A stretch of 64,000 nucleotides of DNA from Setomelanomma holmii (lineage: Eukaryota; Ascomycota; Dothideomycetes; Pleosporales; Phaeosphaeriaceae). This document shows positions 35,592 through 48,484 of the stretch, in pieces (the stretch's first letter is position 1; each line of letters starts with the position of its first letter). The stretch is taken from assembly GCA_010015745.1 (NCBI GenBank), contig ML978262.1:1-64000 (forward strand), read 5' to 3'. The notes beneath the pieces were generated by a model. The model was not told the origin of the DNA. It made no database searches and worked only from the letters and a program-made list of their open reading frames with translations. Made by a program: the position numbers and the translations under genes.

Positions 35592-37338
35592 CTACCATCC
35601 CTTCATGTGATAGTCGAGCAGACCTTCCGAAAAATGATCGTTGAAGGAGTTGGCATCTTTGGTGCTGTCCTTGAAGTGTGTTGTGTTTTGTTGCGCGTCG
35701 GCGTGCATTCCGGCGATGTTGCTGGTGGTGGCTGCCCGCCTCAGGGCTGGAAGGGAAATGGCGCTTTGCTGGCGCTTTGCTACAGCATTGTTCGTAGCAT
35801 TCTTTTGTTGACGTTCCCATAACAGGTTCTGCCTTAAACTTGAGGTTAATTCTTGCTGCAACATGAGACGACGTGTGGTGCGTGGCGACATTGCCGGTGG
35901 GTGTACATTCGATGTGGTCATGATGATGGGCTTGGACCTGGAGACTTGTGCCCTCATCATGAGACCTTCCTCTTGGGGCGAGTTTCCAGTAGAGGGCCCG
36001 TTGGGAGTGGTAGTCCGGGACCTGCGGATAGCAGGCGACGATCGCGATGCTGCATTCTGGAGAGCCAGAGCACGATCTGTCTCAGTGAGAGCTGTTGTGA
36101 GTAGGGAGCGGCGGGACTGTAGATTGGGCTTCGAGTCAACGCGTTGGAACAGTCCACCCTCACGAAGGCTAGAGGGACCACTCTCTTCGTTCTCATCATC
36201 GTCCTCCCACTCTTCCTCGGAGTCGTCCTCTTCGATGGCACTCTCGTCGACGTCATCTTCACTATCACTCTCAATGGCGCCTTCACTCTCCGAGGTCATC
36301 TCCTGGTAGGTGCGGGTGCTGACCTCCTGCTTGAACGAGGTGGTCTTGCGCATTGGTGGAGGCTTGCGTAGGTTCTCAGTCAAGGAGCTGCGCTGCTTCA
36401 AAGAGTAGGCCTCGAACGAGCTAGCGGCATCTTCGTCTGATGAGCCGCCGAGCGTGAACATGGGTTGCTTCTTCTTGCCCAGGTCGAGCTTAGATGGTGG
36501 TGGCCGTGCGACGAAGCTGGATGAGGTCTTCAGGATGGGAGTCGGGTCCAAGTTGGTGCTGGAGCGGACTGATGTCGAGATGTTGCCGCGGTCAAAGCCG
36601 CGGACGACGTTGTGATGGCTCATGTCAGTAGAGGCGCTGGCCTCGGAGCCGACTGGTGGGCTCATGACCTCGCTGCCCTGAGTGGTCGCAACGGTAGAGG
36701 TCGATGACTCTGGGATGCGGCGAGCGGAGGTGGGTGGTGTAACTGGGCGAGGCGTCGTGACTTCAGCGGGCGTGGGCTGCTTTGCGATGGGGGCGGCGAG
36801 CTGCGGTGGGAGTGGCGAGAGTGGCGAGAGGAACTTCTTCTCTTGTATTGAGTTGACGACCTTCTCTAGGCCGATGGGGGTCATGTGCTTGCCGCGGGCC
36901 TGGCTAGTCGCGGAGTCGTGGCGACGAATCTCGGGACGCGGGGCAGACGTGGAGTCAGATCGGGAAGTCGTGGTGATGGTGCTTTCCAGGTTGGAGTCGT
37001 CAGACGCTACGCTGGTCGATAGCTCGGGCATCTCGGCGGGTAGCTGGCGCTCAAACGACCACTGCGGCGAGACAGCGTTGTCTGGCTGGCAGCAGAATGT
37101 CTCGCGCGACCACAGTCTCCAGGCCATGTTCTCATAGCGTTTGCCGTCTTCCATAGCAGGCGAGCATCGTGCAAAGACTGCATTCATGTGTTAGGCGAGG
37201 CGGGCGGGCGGATGTAGCCGCGGCTCAGATGTACTCACCAGACCAGAGGCCGAACAGATTTTCTGTGTTGCGCGTCTCAATTGTGCGCATAGAGCTGTGC
37301 TCGACGCGCACAATGGGGCGTGCGGCGTGGAGCGGCAT
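35592..37338 (-). CDS. AreA-GATA-like (DUF1752) regulatory protein with DUF3295-type C terminus
   Basis: Two exons, 37338-37239 and 37177-35592, joined over a 61 bp intron, give 561 residues. Residues about 15-57 (RNTENLFGLWSVFARC, GKRYENMAWRLWSRETFCC) match the AreA GATA-like N-terminal domain (DUF1752). The remainder is largely disordered and Ser/Thr/Pro-rich, with a strong acidic stretch (EEDDSEEEWEDDDENEE). Its conserved C-terminal part (LTETDRALALQNAASRSSP, SPRTTRRLMLQQELTSSLRQNLLWER) fits fungal DUF3295 proteins. Relatives are nuclear or cytoplasmic regulators linked to nitrogen or glucose signalling (Mks1-like). There is no GATA zinc finger, so direct DNA binding is not implied. It stands alone in a gene-poor region. 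Confidence 0.85.
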
Positions 37339-40300
37339 TGTGTGCGGGCAGAGAGTGTTGCTGGCGAGTGGGTATATCTGGAACTGTTCCGCTTGCGTCG
37401 GGGACGGTCAGGTCGCGATTGCGTCAACGAGATGAGCTTCAGCCAGCAGTAGAGATGCCGGCGTCACTACAGCTGTCTCGGATACATGGAGAGTGCGTCG
37501 ACGGTGTGGTGGTGGTGAGGGTGATGGTCGCGGTGCATGCGAGAGTCGCAGTGAGGTAACCAGCAGGGCGCCGAAGTGGGAGTGGATCTGGGTATAAAGG
37601 CTGGCCATCTGTCGCTGTGTGGTGCCGACAGGGGTGTACCGCCGACACGGGCAAGTGCCCAGCCGACAGGGAAGGAGCGACGACGCACACACACCTGGCC
37701 CGACACCCCTGCCACTTCACCCTCGCCCTAAACAGGCCTGTCCTTAGTGATTTCGGAGGCTTCCCGGCAGATTGCACGTCCCCGGCCTACCGCTCTTTGA
37801 CGGCGTCTTTAGTCGCGTAGTCACTGGCAAATATGTCGTCCAGCGACCACTGGCTCGCCGCCGCAGCAGTCTCTGCGACCTTCTCGTGGCCACGTCCGCC
37901 CCCCAGCGCCCTGCGTTCCCAGCGATGGCCCACTGTCCGTACGCTGCGACAGTACGCATGCAGACGCCGTTCGCCACCGAAGCTGCGATTGAAAGCGTCG
38001 GCGCTCGCGTGGCTCGAAGGCCCCAGTGCTGGTCTGGGCGTGGGGAGCAGCACATGATTCTCTCCCACGGCCGTGCATATTCAAGGTTGCACTTCCAGAA
38101 CCCGCGTCGAAAGAGGCTGACTCGCGACATTGGGCTCTCGTCTCATGTCCATCACCACATCAAATCGCGCAAAGAGCCCACCCAAACCCCGTTGTGCTGA
38201 CCAGCTGCTGCCGCTGCCTCCTGCACCCGCACTGTGACTGGGCGCAGGTAGACAGTTGACGCTCGCGGGCTTGTAGCACGCATGCACGTCACCTGAGCAG
38301 CGGAAAATATGTTACGTTACATTACCGATATGTCAGCGATTACCGCAGCGGATTTGCGCTGCATGTGATGCGAAGTGCAAGGGTCAGGTTTGCGCGCTGC
38401 GCGGAAGCAGTCCAGTCTCTCCGCCTGCATTTCTTTTCTCCTTCGCGACGACCCCTACTCGCTCATATGGCTGCCTCGCCGGCACTGTCGAGGTTTACCG
38501 ATGCTGCTGAGCCTTGGACCCTGAAGCCGTCGTCTGTCTCATGTTGAACTAGAGAGCCTCACAATGCGTGCGCGACGATCTGGGCAGCACTGTCTCCAGT
38601 TGGCAGCTCGTCTTTCGCTTGCGCGATGCTCGCTGCATGGATTGGGCGTCACGGGTCCTCGACTTCTTCCGCTGTCGGTCAAAAGCAGCCTTTACACACA
38701 CTGATGACACGCCGCTTCGGGATGGCTCTCTCCGCCACGGTACTTTGCCGCACTGCAGATTCTCCGCCTACTGCAGTCAACCGTGCTCTCTCGAGACGCT
38801 GACAACACACTCGCGACTGCTGCCTGCCATTGTTCGCCAGGTTTCGCTCTGCGTTGGCCATCGCATGGGGGATTCATGGCACGAGGGACAAGCCCGGTAG
38901 CCACCAAGGCTAAATGTGGCCCATTCTCGACTTCTGAGACAGTCATTCCCCAGAAGTTCAGCTTCATAGTTTGGGGTAGCGAGATGTACCCCGCTGGATT
39001 TGCGCACTGTGCTCCCAGTGCCGTGCCCGAGTCTATGCGAGAGGCACAATTCTGCTACGTCAAACCATTACAAGGCACTTCTCGAGGTCATCTGAAGGCT
39101 GACGTCGAATCACAGAATTGTAAAAGAATCATGTGCGACCAACCATCTTTGCCATATGCGGCGTGATTCCTTGTTTCATGAGTTGTACAGCGAAAATCAC
39201 TGTTTTACCAGGCAACGCTGGGTGTTTTACGTGGCACCTTGCAACCAAGAGCCTGTCGTTTCCAGCTTCAGTACCTCTCATCGCGAATGCGGGCCATTTC
39301 TAGACTCTGCCGTCACTCGGGACGGATGCTGACACTCAGCTAGCTCGACGATTTTACTTTTCATGTTGTTTTCCTTCTTCCTAGTGCTACAGGCGAGGGA
39401 TTGCGGGACTATGGACACTCGTGACCTGACAGAACTTCGCCGGACCGAGGGCCCGGAAGAATACGCTTAACAGAACTCCACGGATACCCGTGAACCATTC
39501 AGCCTCACGAAAGTCAGTCGATCACGTTGGGCGAACAGAAGGATCGGACAATCAGGTGCAGAGTGCAGCCGAGCCTTTCAAATGTATCCTCGGTCCAAGG
39601 ACGAGTGCAATGTGCTTCGTCTTGGCAATCTTGTAGGGAACATGAGATCTGGCTGGGCGACAAGCATCTTTCAACTACTCGTATCACAACGAAGCAACAG
39701 CGAGGGACAGTGTATACAATGCACCGGAGGCTCTCTCGCTTTGCCCGACCGCAACCGGCAAGTTCTCTATAAGCCATGGTAGCTGCAGATAGGGGCAACC
39801 CTGGCTTCTGTACCACAGCAACAGTCACTTCACCAGGTCCGCAATGTGTCACAGCTACGTTCCTAGCGAATGATGCTGGACGCACAAAACGCATTCGGAA
39901 CGCGATATGGCGAGCCTTGTTGTGGACGTGGAAAGTGAAGCAGATCTGGCTGACTTTACGGTGGCAGCATCTGGCCAAGCACGCAATCATGGCGATGTAG
40001 CTGTTTCCTCGCTCTGCTCTTTTACACGCCTATCAGAAAATGGAAAAACAGGCTGGTTGAAGGACATCGCACATTCTAATATGGCCAACAACGAATCCAT
40101 AGGGTCACGAAGATCTCCAAGCCCTTGCATCCTACGCATCATCAACTGTCTACCTAAAGGTGCGCGGATAATTTTCCACACAACCTAGAGTACGTCTACC
40201 GGAATTGGAAAGATGCGGTTATCAGCAAGGTTGCTTTTTCGTTGGTTACGCTCCATCTCGTAACATAACACAAATTCAAGCAGATTACGGCGATCTCATT

Positions 40301-41423
40301 TCGACGAACGGGCAAAATGAGCGTTCGTATCAAGCCGGGAAGAGCCACCCAACCCGCATCCCGCGACTCCAACGTTTGGGCCCGACGATCGACTGTGCAT
40401 CTGGATTGGGCGAGACGCACTGTTAACGTTGCGACTTTACCCAGGACTCATTCATCACTTAACTTCCTGTGAGACGTCCCTATCGTTGGTGCGACATACG
40501 CTGCGCAGTACCACGACTGTGTCGCTCGCCCCCGCAACTGCAGCTAAGCATGGGACACGATTGCACCCACGACGGCGGCGTGACAGTGCCACACTCCCGG
40601 ACACTTGGCTGGGTGGCAGGGTCCCAACAGCCTGGATCTGGCGTCCAGCTCAAACCACTTTGGGAACGGGAAAAGCGCGGAAGCATCCCCATCTGCACGA
40701 GTCGCGTGGCTGTCACCCCGACCGCTCCTTTCACCAATCGTCCGTCTTACACTCCCACCGGCTGTTGCTTCGGTTGGCCGCAGGCGCACAGTACTTGGTC
40801 GTGCGTCTCGCTGCGATTATGCTCGCGCGACACTGGTCGCCTTTGATTGTCACCAGCGCTTCAGGAGTCGCTACAGCGTCTGGCACACCTTCCTCGGAGG
40901 TCGGCCAAGTCGTCATACTTAATATCGAAGTACGACAGGCGCTACAATGCGCTGTGAATCGGCCTGTACGAAAGAATGCGATGTGTGACGACAACGTGGT
41001 AGCCCACGCACACCTAGGCGTTTCAGCCGTAGCTGGTCCTAGACAAAGACATGCAACTCATGGCTCCATCGTCGCAATGCTTGCCGAATGTTTCGGCCGC
41101 CGTTGCGACACCCCCGAGATTGTGTCCAGCCTCCCCCATGCGGCCCTGGGCTCGTTGCCTCGAACAAGCGGACCCATTGCATTAGGCGCGCTAACCAGCA
41201 CACGTCTAGCGTACGGGGGGAAGTTCATGCTGGCGCCCGCACAGTCTATCACGAATCGTCTGGGCGAATAGTTCTCCTGACATTGCGGCACGTTGTGCGC
41301 GATTACTCGCTCGTCGGCTCGCCGGGACACTCCCGATAGAAGAAACACTGCGATTCGCGGATCCGCAAGCATTATCCAGCGGCTCGGGACTTCATTTCGC
41401 GTGGGTTGGGTATCGTCTATTTC

Positions 41424-41627
41424 CTATCGTGGCTCGCATGGCTCCCCAAAGGAGCAATTGATTCCCACGGCCTGGACGTCGGAGCCTAGCGCGCAGCATC
41501 CCCACGCATCCTTGAGGGAGAAGGTCACATCGCTCGTCTCCGCAGTTGGGTCTTGAAGGATGAGGTTGGATACAGCGCCGGTCACCGAGGATACCACGGT
41601 GTTGGAAGTAAAGCCAAAGAAAGTCAC
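41424..41627 (-). CDS. Possible last exon of an unknown secreted-type protein
   Basis: A 67-codon minus-strand frame with C-ending codons reads like folded protein: FFGFTSNTVVSSVTGAVSNL, then AWGCCALGSDVQAVG and CSFGEPCEPR before a stop. Four cysteines lie in its last 26 residues. No start or signal peptide is seen. An upstream frame (41631-41837) could supply an exon but the junction could not be fixed. I do not recognise the family. Confidence 0.25.
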   Translation of the reverse strand: MTFFGFTSNTVVSSVTGAVSNLILQDPTAETSDVTFSLKDAWGCCALGSDVQAVGINCSFGEPCEPR

Positions 41628-43967
41628 AAGTCACCTTGCTTGTTGCTCCGCATCTTTTTTGATTGGCATCTCCCTGGTCACGCCCTGTTGTTGTGTTCCG
41701 TCTTTCGGAGAGCGGACTCGATAAGACCAACTAGAGGCGTCGAGGTTCATTACCCCAGTCAGGGCGAAGTTCACATGGGCAATCCACCAGCTCGGCAGCC
41801 GCGTGTGGTGCTGGTTTCCTCCCCACGTGCTAATCACAGCTTATCCGAGGATCGCAGGTGGGGTGAACCTTCCTACAAAGGATTCGAGCGACACACAACT
41901 TCATGCCGTCGAGACCGTGCCTGAAACCGTAGGATGGGGGTTCCATGCATCCACGTTCACGTTCACCGACGGCTCACAGGCGGTATCTCGTTGCATTTAC
42001 GGTTCTCCGACCAATGAGAATGCTGCAGTTTTGCGACATTTTGATGCAGGATTGTTCGAATTTCTCCCCCAACTGCCACGGTAACTGACCTGCTGCTTCT
42101 GGATCACACGTGCACTTTCCTCGAGCTCTCCGCTTCTGATAGTCGCTAGTGTATCGCGCAAGTCCGCGGGTTGTGCATCAGCAACATAAGCTACGCACGA
42201 TAGCCGTTAGACCTCTCCACGCAGCCACTACCTCCTGCCTCTTCGGGCAATCCTTCCTGTCGGCCCGTGACAACGAGCCACGAGCATACCACAACCTTCA
42301 CATCCAACCTACCATTATCTGAGAGGCGTTCACACGTGTTTGCTAAGCGGGTGGTCGTGGAAGCCAGCCATCTATTACCCCAGAGACACCTTGACCGTTG
42401 CAACGGCCGCCAGGTCTAACTTTGGAATGCTACAGTTGCAAGAACACTTTCGCGGCAATACATAAAGCGTAACAGCTGGTAGAGCTACGTCTCCCCAGTC
42501 ACGAGAAGGTAACTTATTCTTCGGCTTACAGTATCACAAAAGGTTTACTTTGACACACGACCGTAAGATTGAAAACGAGATTCTTCTTTGTCCCGATGGA
42601 ATGGTTGACGGACTAACTTTGTTTCTGGTAATACTGCATGCTTACCTGTCAGCCGTACATCTTTCATCTACTTCGTGCTTCCCAAGCGCGCATATTCTTC
42701 AGGAATAGCTCTCCATTCTCGAGTCTTGATGGGTGGTCAGCCTAAGCTAAGGCTTCCGCTCCTATATTAACTGCAACATAACCTAGCCAGCGAGCAAGCT
42801 TTACCATGCCGTCAGGATCTACTCGCTGACCCCGAAATCCAAAACTGAGCCTTCTGTCTTACGCTAGGTGGTACGAACATTCTCGATGTTGCAGCCCAGT
42901 AGGCTTGTTCACCGCTTCACCGCTCGAGATGTTCGCGTGTCGACCGCCTGGCTCCCGAGCCCGTGCTTCACTGTTCGAGTCTTGCAACGCGCTGATAGCA
43001 TACCAACTGCCGTTGTCATGATGCGACCTTTGCACCTTACGAAATGTGTTCAGCAGTCCGCGCAAGCAGGTACTACTATAACCGTGCCACCAACCCGCGC
43101 TCGTCTATACTCCTCGTGGAAGGAACAACATCAAATGTACCCCGTGTACATGATCACACGGCCCGGTTGCATACAATCTACAACGGCAAGGCGAGCAGTA
43201 CCAGCCTTGATTCGGGCCGATCACCATTCACCAATGACGATGGTTGATAACAGGCACGGTATCAGGCTCAATTCAAAAATCAGCCGAGCCAGGTTTGCGA
43301 AGCACCTGCACGCGGAATGCATACGCGATGCTCGCTTGTCCAGATTTACACGCCTCGCGTTGAACGTGCATGCTCGAGGCGCGCAAACGTGGTCACGATG
43401 CTGGCAGCGGCTCCTTTGTACAATGTCGCTTTCAATCTAAGGACGCCCTGCTTCTGCGATCGGCGCCACGCTTCTATTCCCATCCTACACCTATACTTGC
43501 CTTACAACCCTAGGTATAACAACACAGCATAAGTGTCCTTCTTGCCAGCAATATTCACATCTTCGCCTGAATCAACCAGGATCCACTGTCTCCGTACCCG
43601 TTCCCGCAAAAACCCCAGACTCGTCTCGCCGTTCACCGGTCACGTCGGCATGTGATCCGTACGGATCTTCATCGCGAGTCGAGTCGCATCGCACCGTCGA
43701 CAGCGAAACAAGATACACTGCTGACATCAGCCGGTCGAACGGTGAGGGACGGAGCGAATCGTTCCTACCGCCCGACATGCGGCGTCCCTCATGTCATGCT
43801 GCCCTGATGCTTTACGAGACCCTGCTTCGTTTGGGTGCAGCTGACTGTGGGGATGACGTTGCCACTGAAGAGCGCATGGGGGCAATCACATGTTTGTCAC
43901 GAGCATATTTCTGAGTCTCGTGATATGCCATGATTTTGCGGTGAAGTAGGTTTGCATGTGCTTCTTA

Positions 43968-44327
43968 TCAAGTCTCTCCCACAACCCGAATACTTGCGCG
44001 AGGACGCGGGCCGAAGAGACCAGCGTTTTCTTCTAGAAGCACATGTCTTTCGTTGCTGGGGTTGAGAAGGATAGTGCCCAGGTAAGCCTGGATTTCCATG
44101 CCTATCATCACATGCTCGCTGTCGATGTCCTGCAGGATCGAAGACTTCGTGGGAAGCGAGCACGATGTTGTCCTTGCATCATCTGGCGCTTGGTGTTCTG
44201 CGTTTGTGTAACACGTTATGGGACCGGATAATTCATGGTAAACTGGGGAACCAACGTAAGTCGACACCTCCAAAGACGCGGATGCAATCTTGCGTATGCT
44301 TTCACTGCAGGATAAACTGCTCAACAC
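43968..44327 (-). pseudogene. Possible gene relic of unknown family
   Basis: The end of this frame (MIGMEIQAYLGTILLNPSN, LLEENAGLFGPRPRASIRVVGET) looks constrained, with a basic, proline-containing motif. It runs into stops immediately afterwards, and the upstream half is not protein-like. No family is recognised. It may be an exon of an unfound gene or a decayed fragment. Confidence 0.2.
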
Positions 44328-45832
44328 GATATCCGCAGGCGAGAATTATGCATAGAGAGCCACTGCCCTATGCTGAAGCAACGTTTCACATAAAATATTA
44401 TCCATGAAATTCAAACTCGTTTTCGGGGCATCTTCAGAATGATGGACATTTTTCCACAAACTCAAACTTATTCCGACTAATCCAGGTCCTTATCAGCGGC
44501 ATCTTCCACAAGTTCTCGTCTCCCTGTCCACGTGGCTTTCCCGGCCTCGTCACCGCAACTGCTATTAATATCCAACAAACCTTATATTGCACATTATCCG
44601 CTGAGTTGAACCCTGTATGTATGACGGCTAGACCAGCATGTTCGGCCCGCACATCAACGTTCGTTCTACCTGGCGAGTGGTTGTTGACGTGCAGATGCGG
44701 GAAGAGTGTGGTGTCTGGTCAAAAAGTGGTTAGGTTCTTAGAACAGGTATCCGCACACTAAGTCACTTGGTGCTAGTATTTAACCAAGAATGCCATATTG
44801 ATTATCGTACCTTGCATGATCCTTTCATTGATGCAACCATGCTCGGCGCTGCGAGCTTGATTCTCAACGTCATTCTGGAACTGGAGACAAGACCTGGAAA
44901 TGATTATAGTGGCGTCACCACCACTGGCAGAATTCCGTGCGTCAGATCTTGGAATATGATGAAGAGCAATGTCTCTTCCTCACGTTCGATAGTCTGCGAT
45001 CACTCCTCCCCAGTTTGATAGTTTCGAAGCCGGACAATCTAGCATAGCGAGGGCTATCCTCTTCTAGTTCTACTTTTCGATACCATGTGGACCTCAGCTC
45101 AGTAGATTCAGCAACATTACCTCGTGGCATTCGCAATCATCATGCTCATAGTAGAGAGCACTGCGGACTTGGCGCTTTCAAGACTGCGATCTGAATCTCA
45201 AAACTAGGGTCGATGTCAGTGCCGCCTCACGACGATTTTCTCTGAGCTTGGGATGCCTGACTCTTACGTCTGACACACATATTGTTCTTTGCTGGCCTGT
45301 TGGGCAAATGCTTTCAAGGCTCCCATTTGGGAGTTAATTCGATGGGTACGCGCTAGGCTTGTAGCAGTGAAGCATTGTACCGTGCTATGACGATTTTAGT
45401 CGATTTCCTTGGTCGTCATGTTCTTATTCAGGCAAGAGGTACACGAACATGCACTCTTAAGGACAGGAAAAGTACAAATCCCGGAGCTCGTGTCATCGAG
45501 ACTGAGGTGTCGTACTTACCGAGACTCAACCTGTTCTGGAAATGCGGGACTTGAAAGAGGACCTCTCGAGTCGCATACACGGCGGTTTTGCGGCAGTGAG
45601 ATGGTCGCTGCACCAGTACGATGCGAAAGACGTTGGAGACTGTGGAGTACTTTAGACTTGCTGCTGATCTCTGCCTCGAGGGGTGCGGAGCAGGAACCCC
45701 GCGCCCAAAATTGACGAGCGAGAACGACAACCGAGGGAAATCCGCAAACACAAGTACGATGGATGTAGGTAATCATAGAAAGAACGTTCAAATCCAGAGT
45801 CACAACAAAGACATTGGGCTTGCTTTCTCCTC

Positions 45833-48484
45833 ATGGCGGCTAAAAGTAGTCCTCCCTTCATTTCGACCCCTCTCGTATCCAATTGGTCTTTCAAGCAAGG
45901 CGACCGTTCCTCGACCGCCGAGTATAGGCCCAGCAATGATCTTCCCACAGAAATACATCGCGATCTTCTGAAGCATGAAAGCATCAAAGATCCATTCGAG
46001 GACCTCAATGAGCTCTCCGTCCGCTGGGTTGCGGACGAAACATGGACCTACTGCACTACCTTCAATACTCCAGCAGGCTATGGAGAACGAAACGTCACGA
46101 CATACCTCAAATTTGAAGGTCTTGATACATTTGCGACGGTGTGGCTCAACGGCGAGAAAATCTTAGCGGCTGACAATATGTTCGTCCAGTACGACGTGCT
46201 TGTCAACGGCGATTTAAATGCCACGAGGAAGAACACCCTGGAGATTGTTTTCGAACCCGCAAGGAAGAAAGGCTTGGAACTTGTGGAAGCGCATAAAGAG
46301 CATAGGTTCATCGTGCATCAGACTGAGATCTCACGTGGACCTGTTCGCAAAGCACAATACCATTGGGGCTGGGATTGGGGACCGATACTGCTCACTTGTG
46401 GACCATGGAAGCCGATATCGATCGAGACATATGTGGGAAAGATATCTGACCTCTCCGTGACGTACGAACTTGGGCATGATCTCAAGTCTGCAAAGATTGT
46501 GGCAAAAGTGCACTGCACGGGCCAACTCAAGATCGTCCACTTTGTATTGACGAACAAGAAGACTGGCAAATTTGAAGCTGAATTTTATGTCAATTTGGAC
46601 GCTGGTCACACTGCTCAGGATGCTGAAGTCAGATTCGATTTACCGGAGTTGGAGCTTTGGTGGCCCCGTGGATATGGGCAGCAAGCCTTGTACTCGATTT
46701 CAGCGGAAGCCTACTTCTCGCCCGAGAATTCAAGACCAGCGCAAACACTGTCCAAAACCGTTGGCTTCCGCAGAGTAGAACTGGTCAAAGAGCCAGATGG
46801 ACATGGCACATCGTTTTATTTCCGCATCAACAACATGGACATCTTTATTGGTGGCTCCTGTTGGATTCCTGCAGACTCATTCCTCACGCGTGTCACATCA
46901 GAACCTTATCGCTCGTGGGTACAACTCGCTGCAGAAGGTAATCAGACTATGCTACGAGTTTGGGGTGGTGGCATCTACGAAGCTGACGCTTTGTACGATG
47001 CAGCGGATGAGATGGGCATCTTGATATGGCAGGACTTCATGTTTGCATGTGCGAACTATCCTGCCTATCCCGAGTATCTGAAGAGCGTGGAAGAAGAAGC
47101 CAGGCAGAATGTGCGACGATTGCGACACCATCCGAGCTTAGTGATATGGGCTGGCAACAACGAAGACTACCAGATCGTGGAGCGCTATGGTCTCAAGTAC
47201 AACGTAGACGATCGTGATCCGCAGTCCTGGCTCAAGACGAACTTTCCCGCAAGATTCATCTACGAGCACCTGCTTCCAAAGGTCGTAGAGGAGGAAAGTA
47301 CAGGTACGCCATATCATCCAAGCTCGCCTTTCGGCGATGGCAAATCTACCACACTGAAAGTTGATCCGACCATCGGTGACGTACATCAGTGGAACGTCTG
47401 GCACGGCACAATGGAGCCTTACCAACGTCTACCCGATATGGGTGGACGTTTCGTATCCGAGTTTGGCATGGAAGCATATCCTCACGTCTCGACGTTGCAA
47501 AAGCGCATAACGCGCGAAGAAGAAAGATATCCAGGTTCTATGACCATGGACTTTCACAACAAAGCAGTCGGCCATGAACGCCGCCTCATAACATACGTGG
47601 CAGAGAACTTTCGCATTCGATACGACCTCGTAGGCTTCACACATCTCACACAAGTCATGCAAGCAGACGCGATGTTTTGGTCTTACAAAGCATGGCGTCG
47701 ACAATGGGGATCACCGGGCGATCGAAAGTGCGGAGGTGTGCTTGTGTGGCAGCTCAATGATTGCTGGCCAACAGTCTCATGGGCTATTGCGGACTACCAT
47801 TTCGTGCCGAAACCTGCATACTACGCTATAAAGAGAGCCATGGCGCCAATCACCATCAACGTGCAGCGCAAATTCAAGCCGTGGACGATGCGTCCAGCGG
47901 ACAAGCTCTGGCAGCGTGATACCGGGCACGTCGAAATGGGCGATCTCTGGAGTCGATCAGAGTTTGATGTTTGGATAGCGAACAGCACAACGGAACGATT
48001 GGGAGTCGCGGTGAAACTCGCTGGCTACACGGTCACAGAGGGCGAGGAGATCTGGAATCTTAGCGGTGAGACTTGGGCCGAGCCAAATAGCACGACTGTG
48101 TTCCTGCAGGACAAAGTGCTTCCCTTCGGGGACGGAGACGAGGTGGACGACACGACTGCTTCGCAACCAGCGTATACCCCAGGAGAGTTCATGGTTCAGG
48201 CTCGGTTGTACATTAATGGCGAGTGTGTCAGCACCGATACAGCTTGGCCCGAGCCGATCAAGTACTTGCGCTTCGAGGATAGGGGAGTCGAGGTATCGTG
48301 CAATGATGATAAAAGCAAGGTCTTCGTTACAGCGACGCGGCCGGTGAAAGGGTTCGTTTTCAGCGAAAAGGAAGGAGTGAAGCTGAGTGACAATGGATTC
48401 GATGTAACGCCCGATGAGAGGAAGGAAGTGGATGTAACGGGATGTGCGGCCGATGAGCTGAAGTGGATGTATGTTGGTATGTGA
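45833..48484 (+). CDS. Beta-mannosidase, glycoside hydrolase family 2 (MndB type)
   Basis: A single exon of 883 residues. The order is a jelly-roll sugar-binding domain (GLDTFATVWLNGE), the immunoglobulin-like domain (ELWWPRGYGQQALY), then the TIM barrel (GGSCWIPADSF, LRVWGGGIYEADALYDAADEMGILIWQDF). The catalytic acid/base is Glu444 in WAGNNED and the nucleophile Glu543 in SEFGMEA. There is no signal peptide, as in the intracellular MndB group that finishes breakdown of mannobiose and N-glycan core mannose. It is the largest intact gene in the window. Position beside a decayed secreted-protein gene gives no functional link. Confidence 0.95.
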   Translation: MAAKSSPPFISTPLVSNWSFKQGDRSSTAEYRPSNDLPTEIHRDLLKHESIKDPFEDLNELSVRWVADETWTYCTTFNTPAGYGERNVTTYLKFEGLDTFATVWLNGEKILAADNMFVQYDVLVNGDLNATRKNTLEIVFEPARKKGLELVEAHKEHRFIVHQTEISRGPVRKAQYHWGWDWGPILLTCGPWKPISIETYVGKISDLSVTYELGHDLKSAKIVAKVHCTGQLKIVHFVLTNKKTGKFEAEFYVNLDAGHTAQDAEVRFDLPELELWWPRGYGQQALYSISAEAYFSPENSRPAQTLSKTVGFRRVELVKEPDGHGTSFYFRINNMDIFIGGSCWIPADSFLTRVTSEPYRSWVQLAAEGNQTMLRVWGGGIYEADALYDAADEMGILIWQDFMFACANYPAYPEYLKSVEEEARQNVRRLRHHPSLVIWAGNNEDYQIVERYGLKYNVDDRDPQSWLKTNFPARFIYEHLLPKVVEEESTGTPYHPSSPFGDGKSTTLKVDPTIGDVHQWNVWHGTMEPYQRLPDMGGRFVSEFGMEAYPHVSTLQKRITREEERYPGSMTMDFHNKAVGHERRLITYVAENFRIRYDLVGFTHLTQVMQADAMFWSYKAWRRQWGSPGDRKCGGVLVWQLNDCWPTVSWAIADYHFVPKPAYYAIKRAMAPITINVQRKFKPWTMRPADKLWQRDTGHVEMGDLWSRSEFDVWIANSTTERLGVAVKLAGYTVTEGEEIWNLSGETWAEPNSTTVFLQDKVLPFGDGDEVDDTTASQPAYTPGEFMVQARLYINGECVSTDTAWPEPIKYLRFEDRGVEVSCNDDKSKVFVTATRPVKGFVFSEKEGVKLSDNGFDVTPDERKEVDVTGCAADELKWMYVGM

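Larger units (their letters stand above)
37339..45832. other. Gene-poor stretch of about 8.5 kb
   Basis: No well supported gene. The first kilobase is GC-rich leader and promoter of the DUF1752 gene. The longest open frame (40429-41271, plus strand, 280 codons) has neither motifs nor hydrophobic pattern and is probably chance in GC-rich DNA. Two short minus-strand segments look more protein-like and are listed separately (41424-41627 and 43968-44327). Confidence 0.5.

Noticed and set aside
40429..41271. A 280-codon open frame on the plus strand
   Set aside because: It has no motif, no hydrophobic or domain pattern, and overlaps several equally long frames on both strands in GC-rich DNA. It reads like chance.
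42868..43440. A 190-codon plus-strand frame
   Set aside because: No recognisable domain, no start context and composition typical of noncoding GC-rich sequence.
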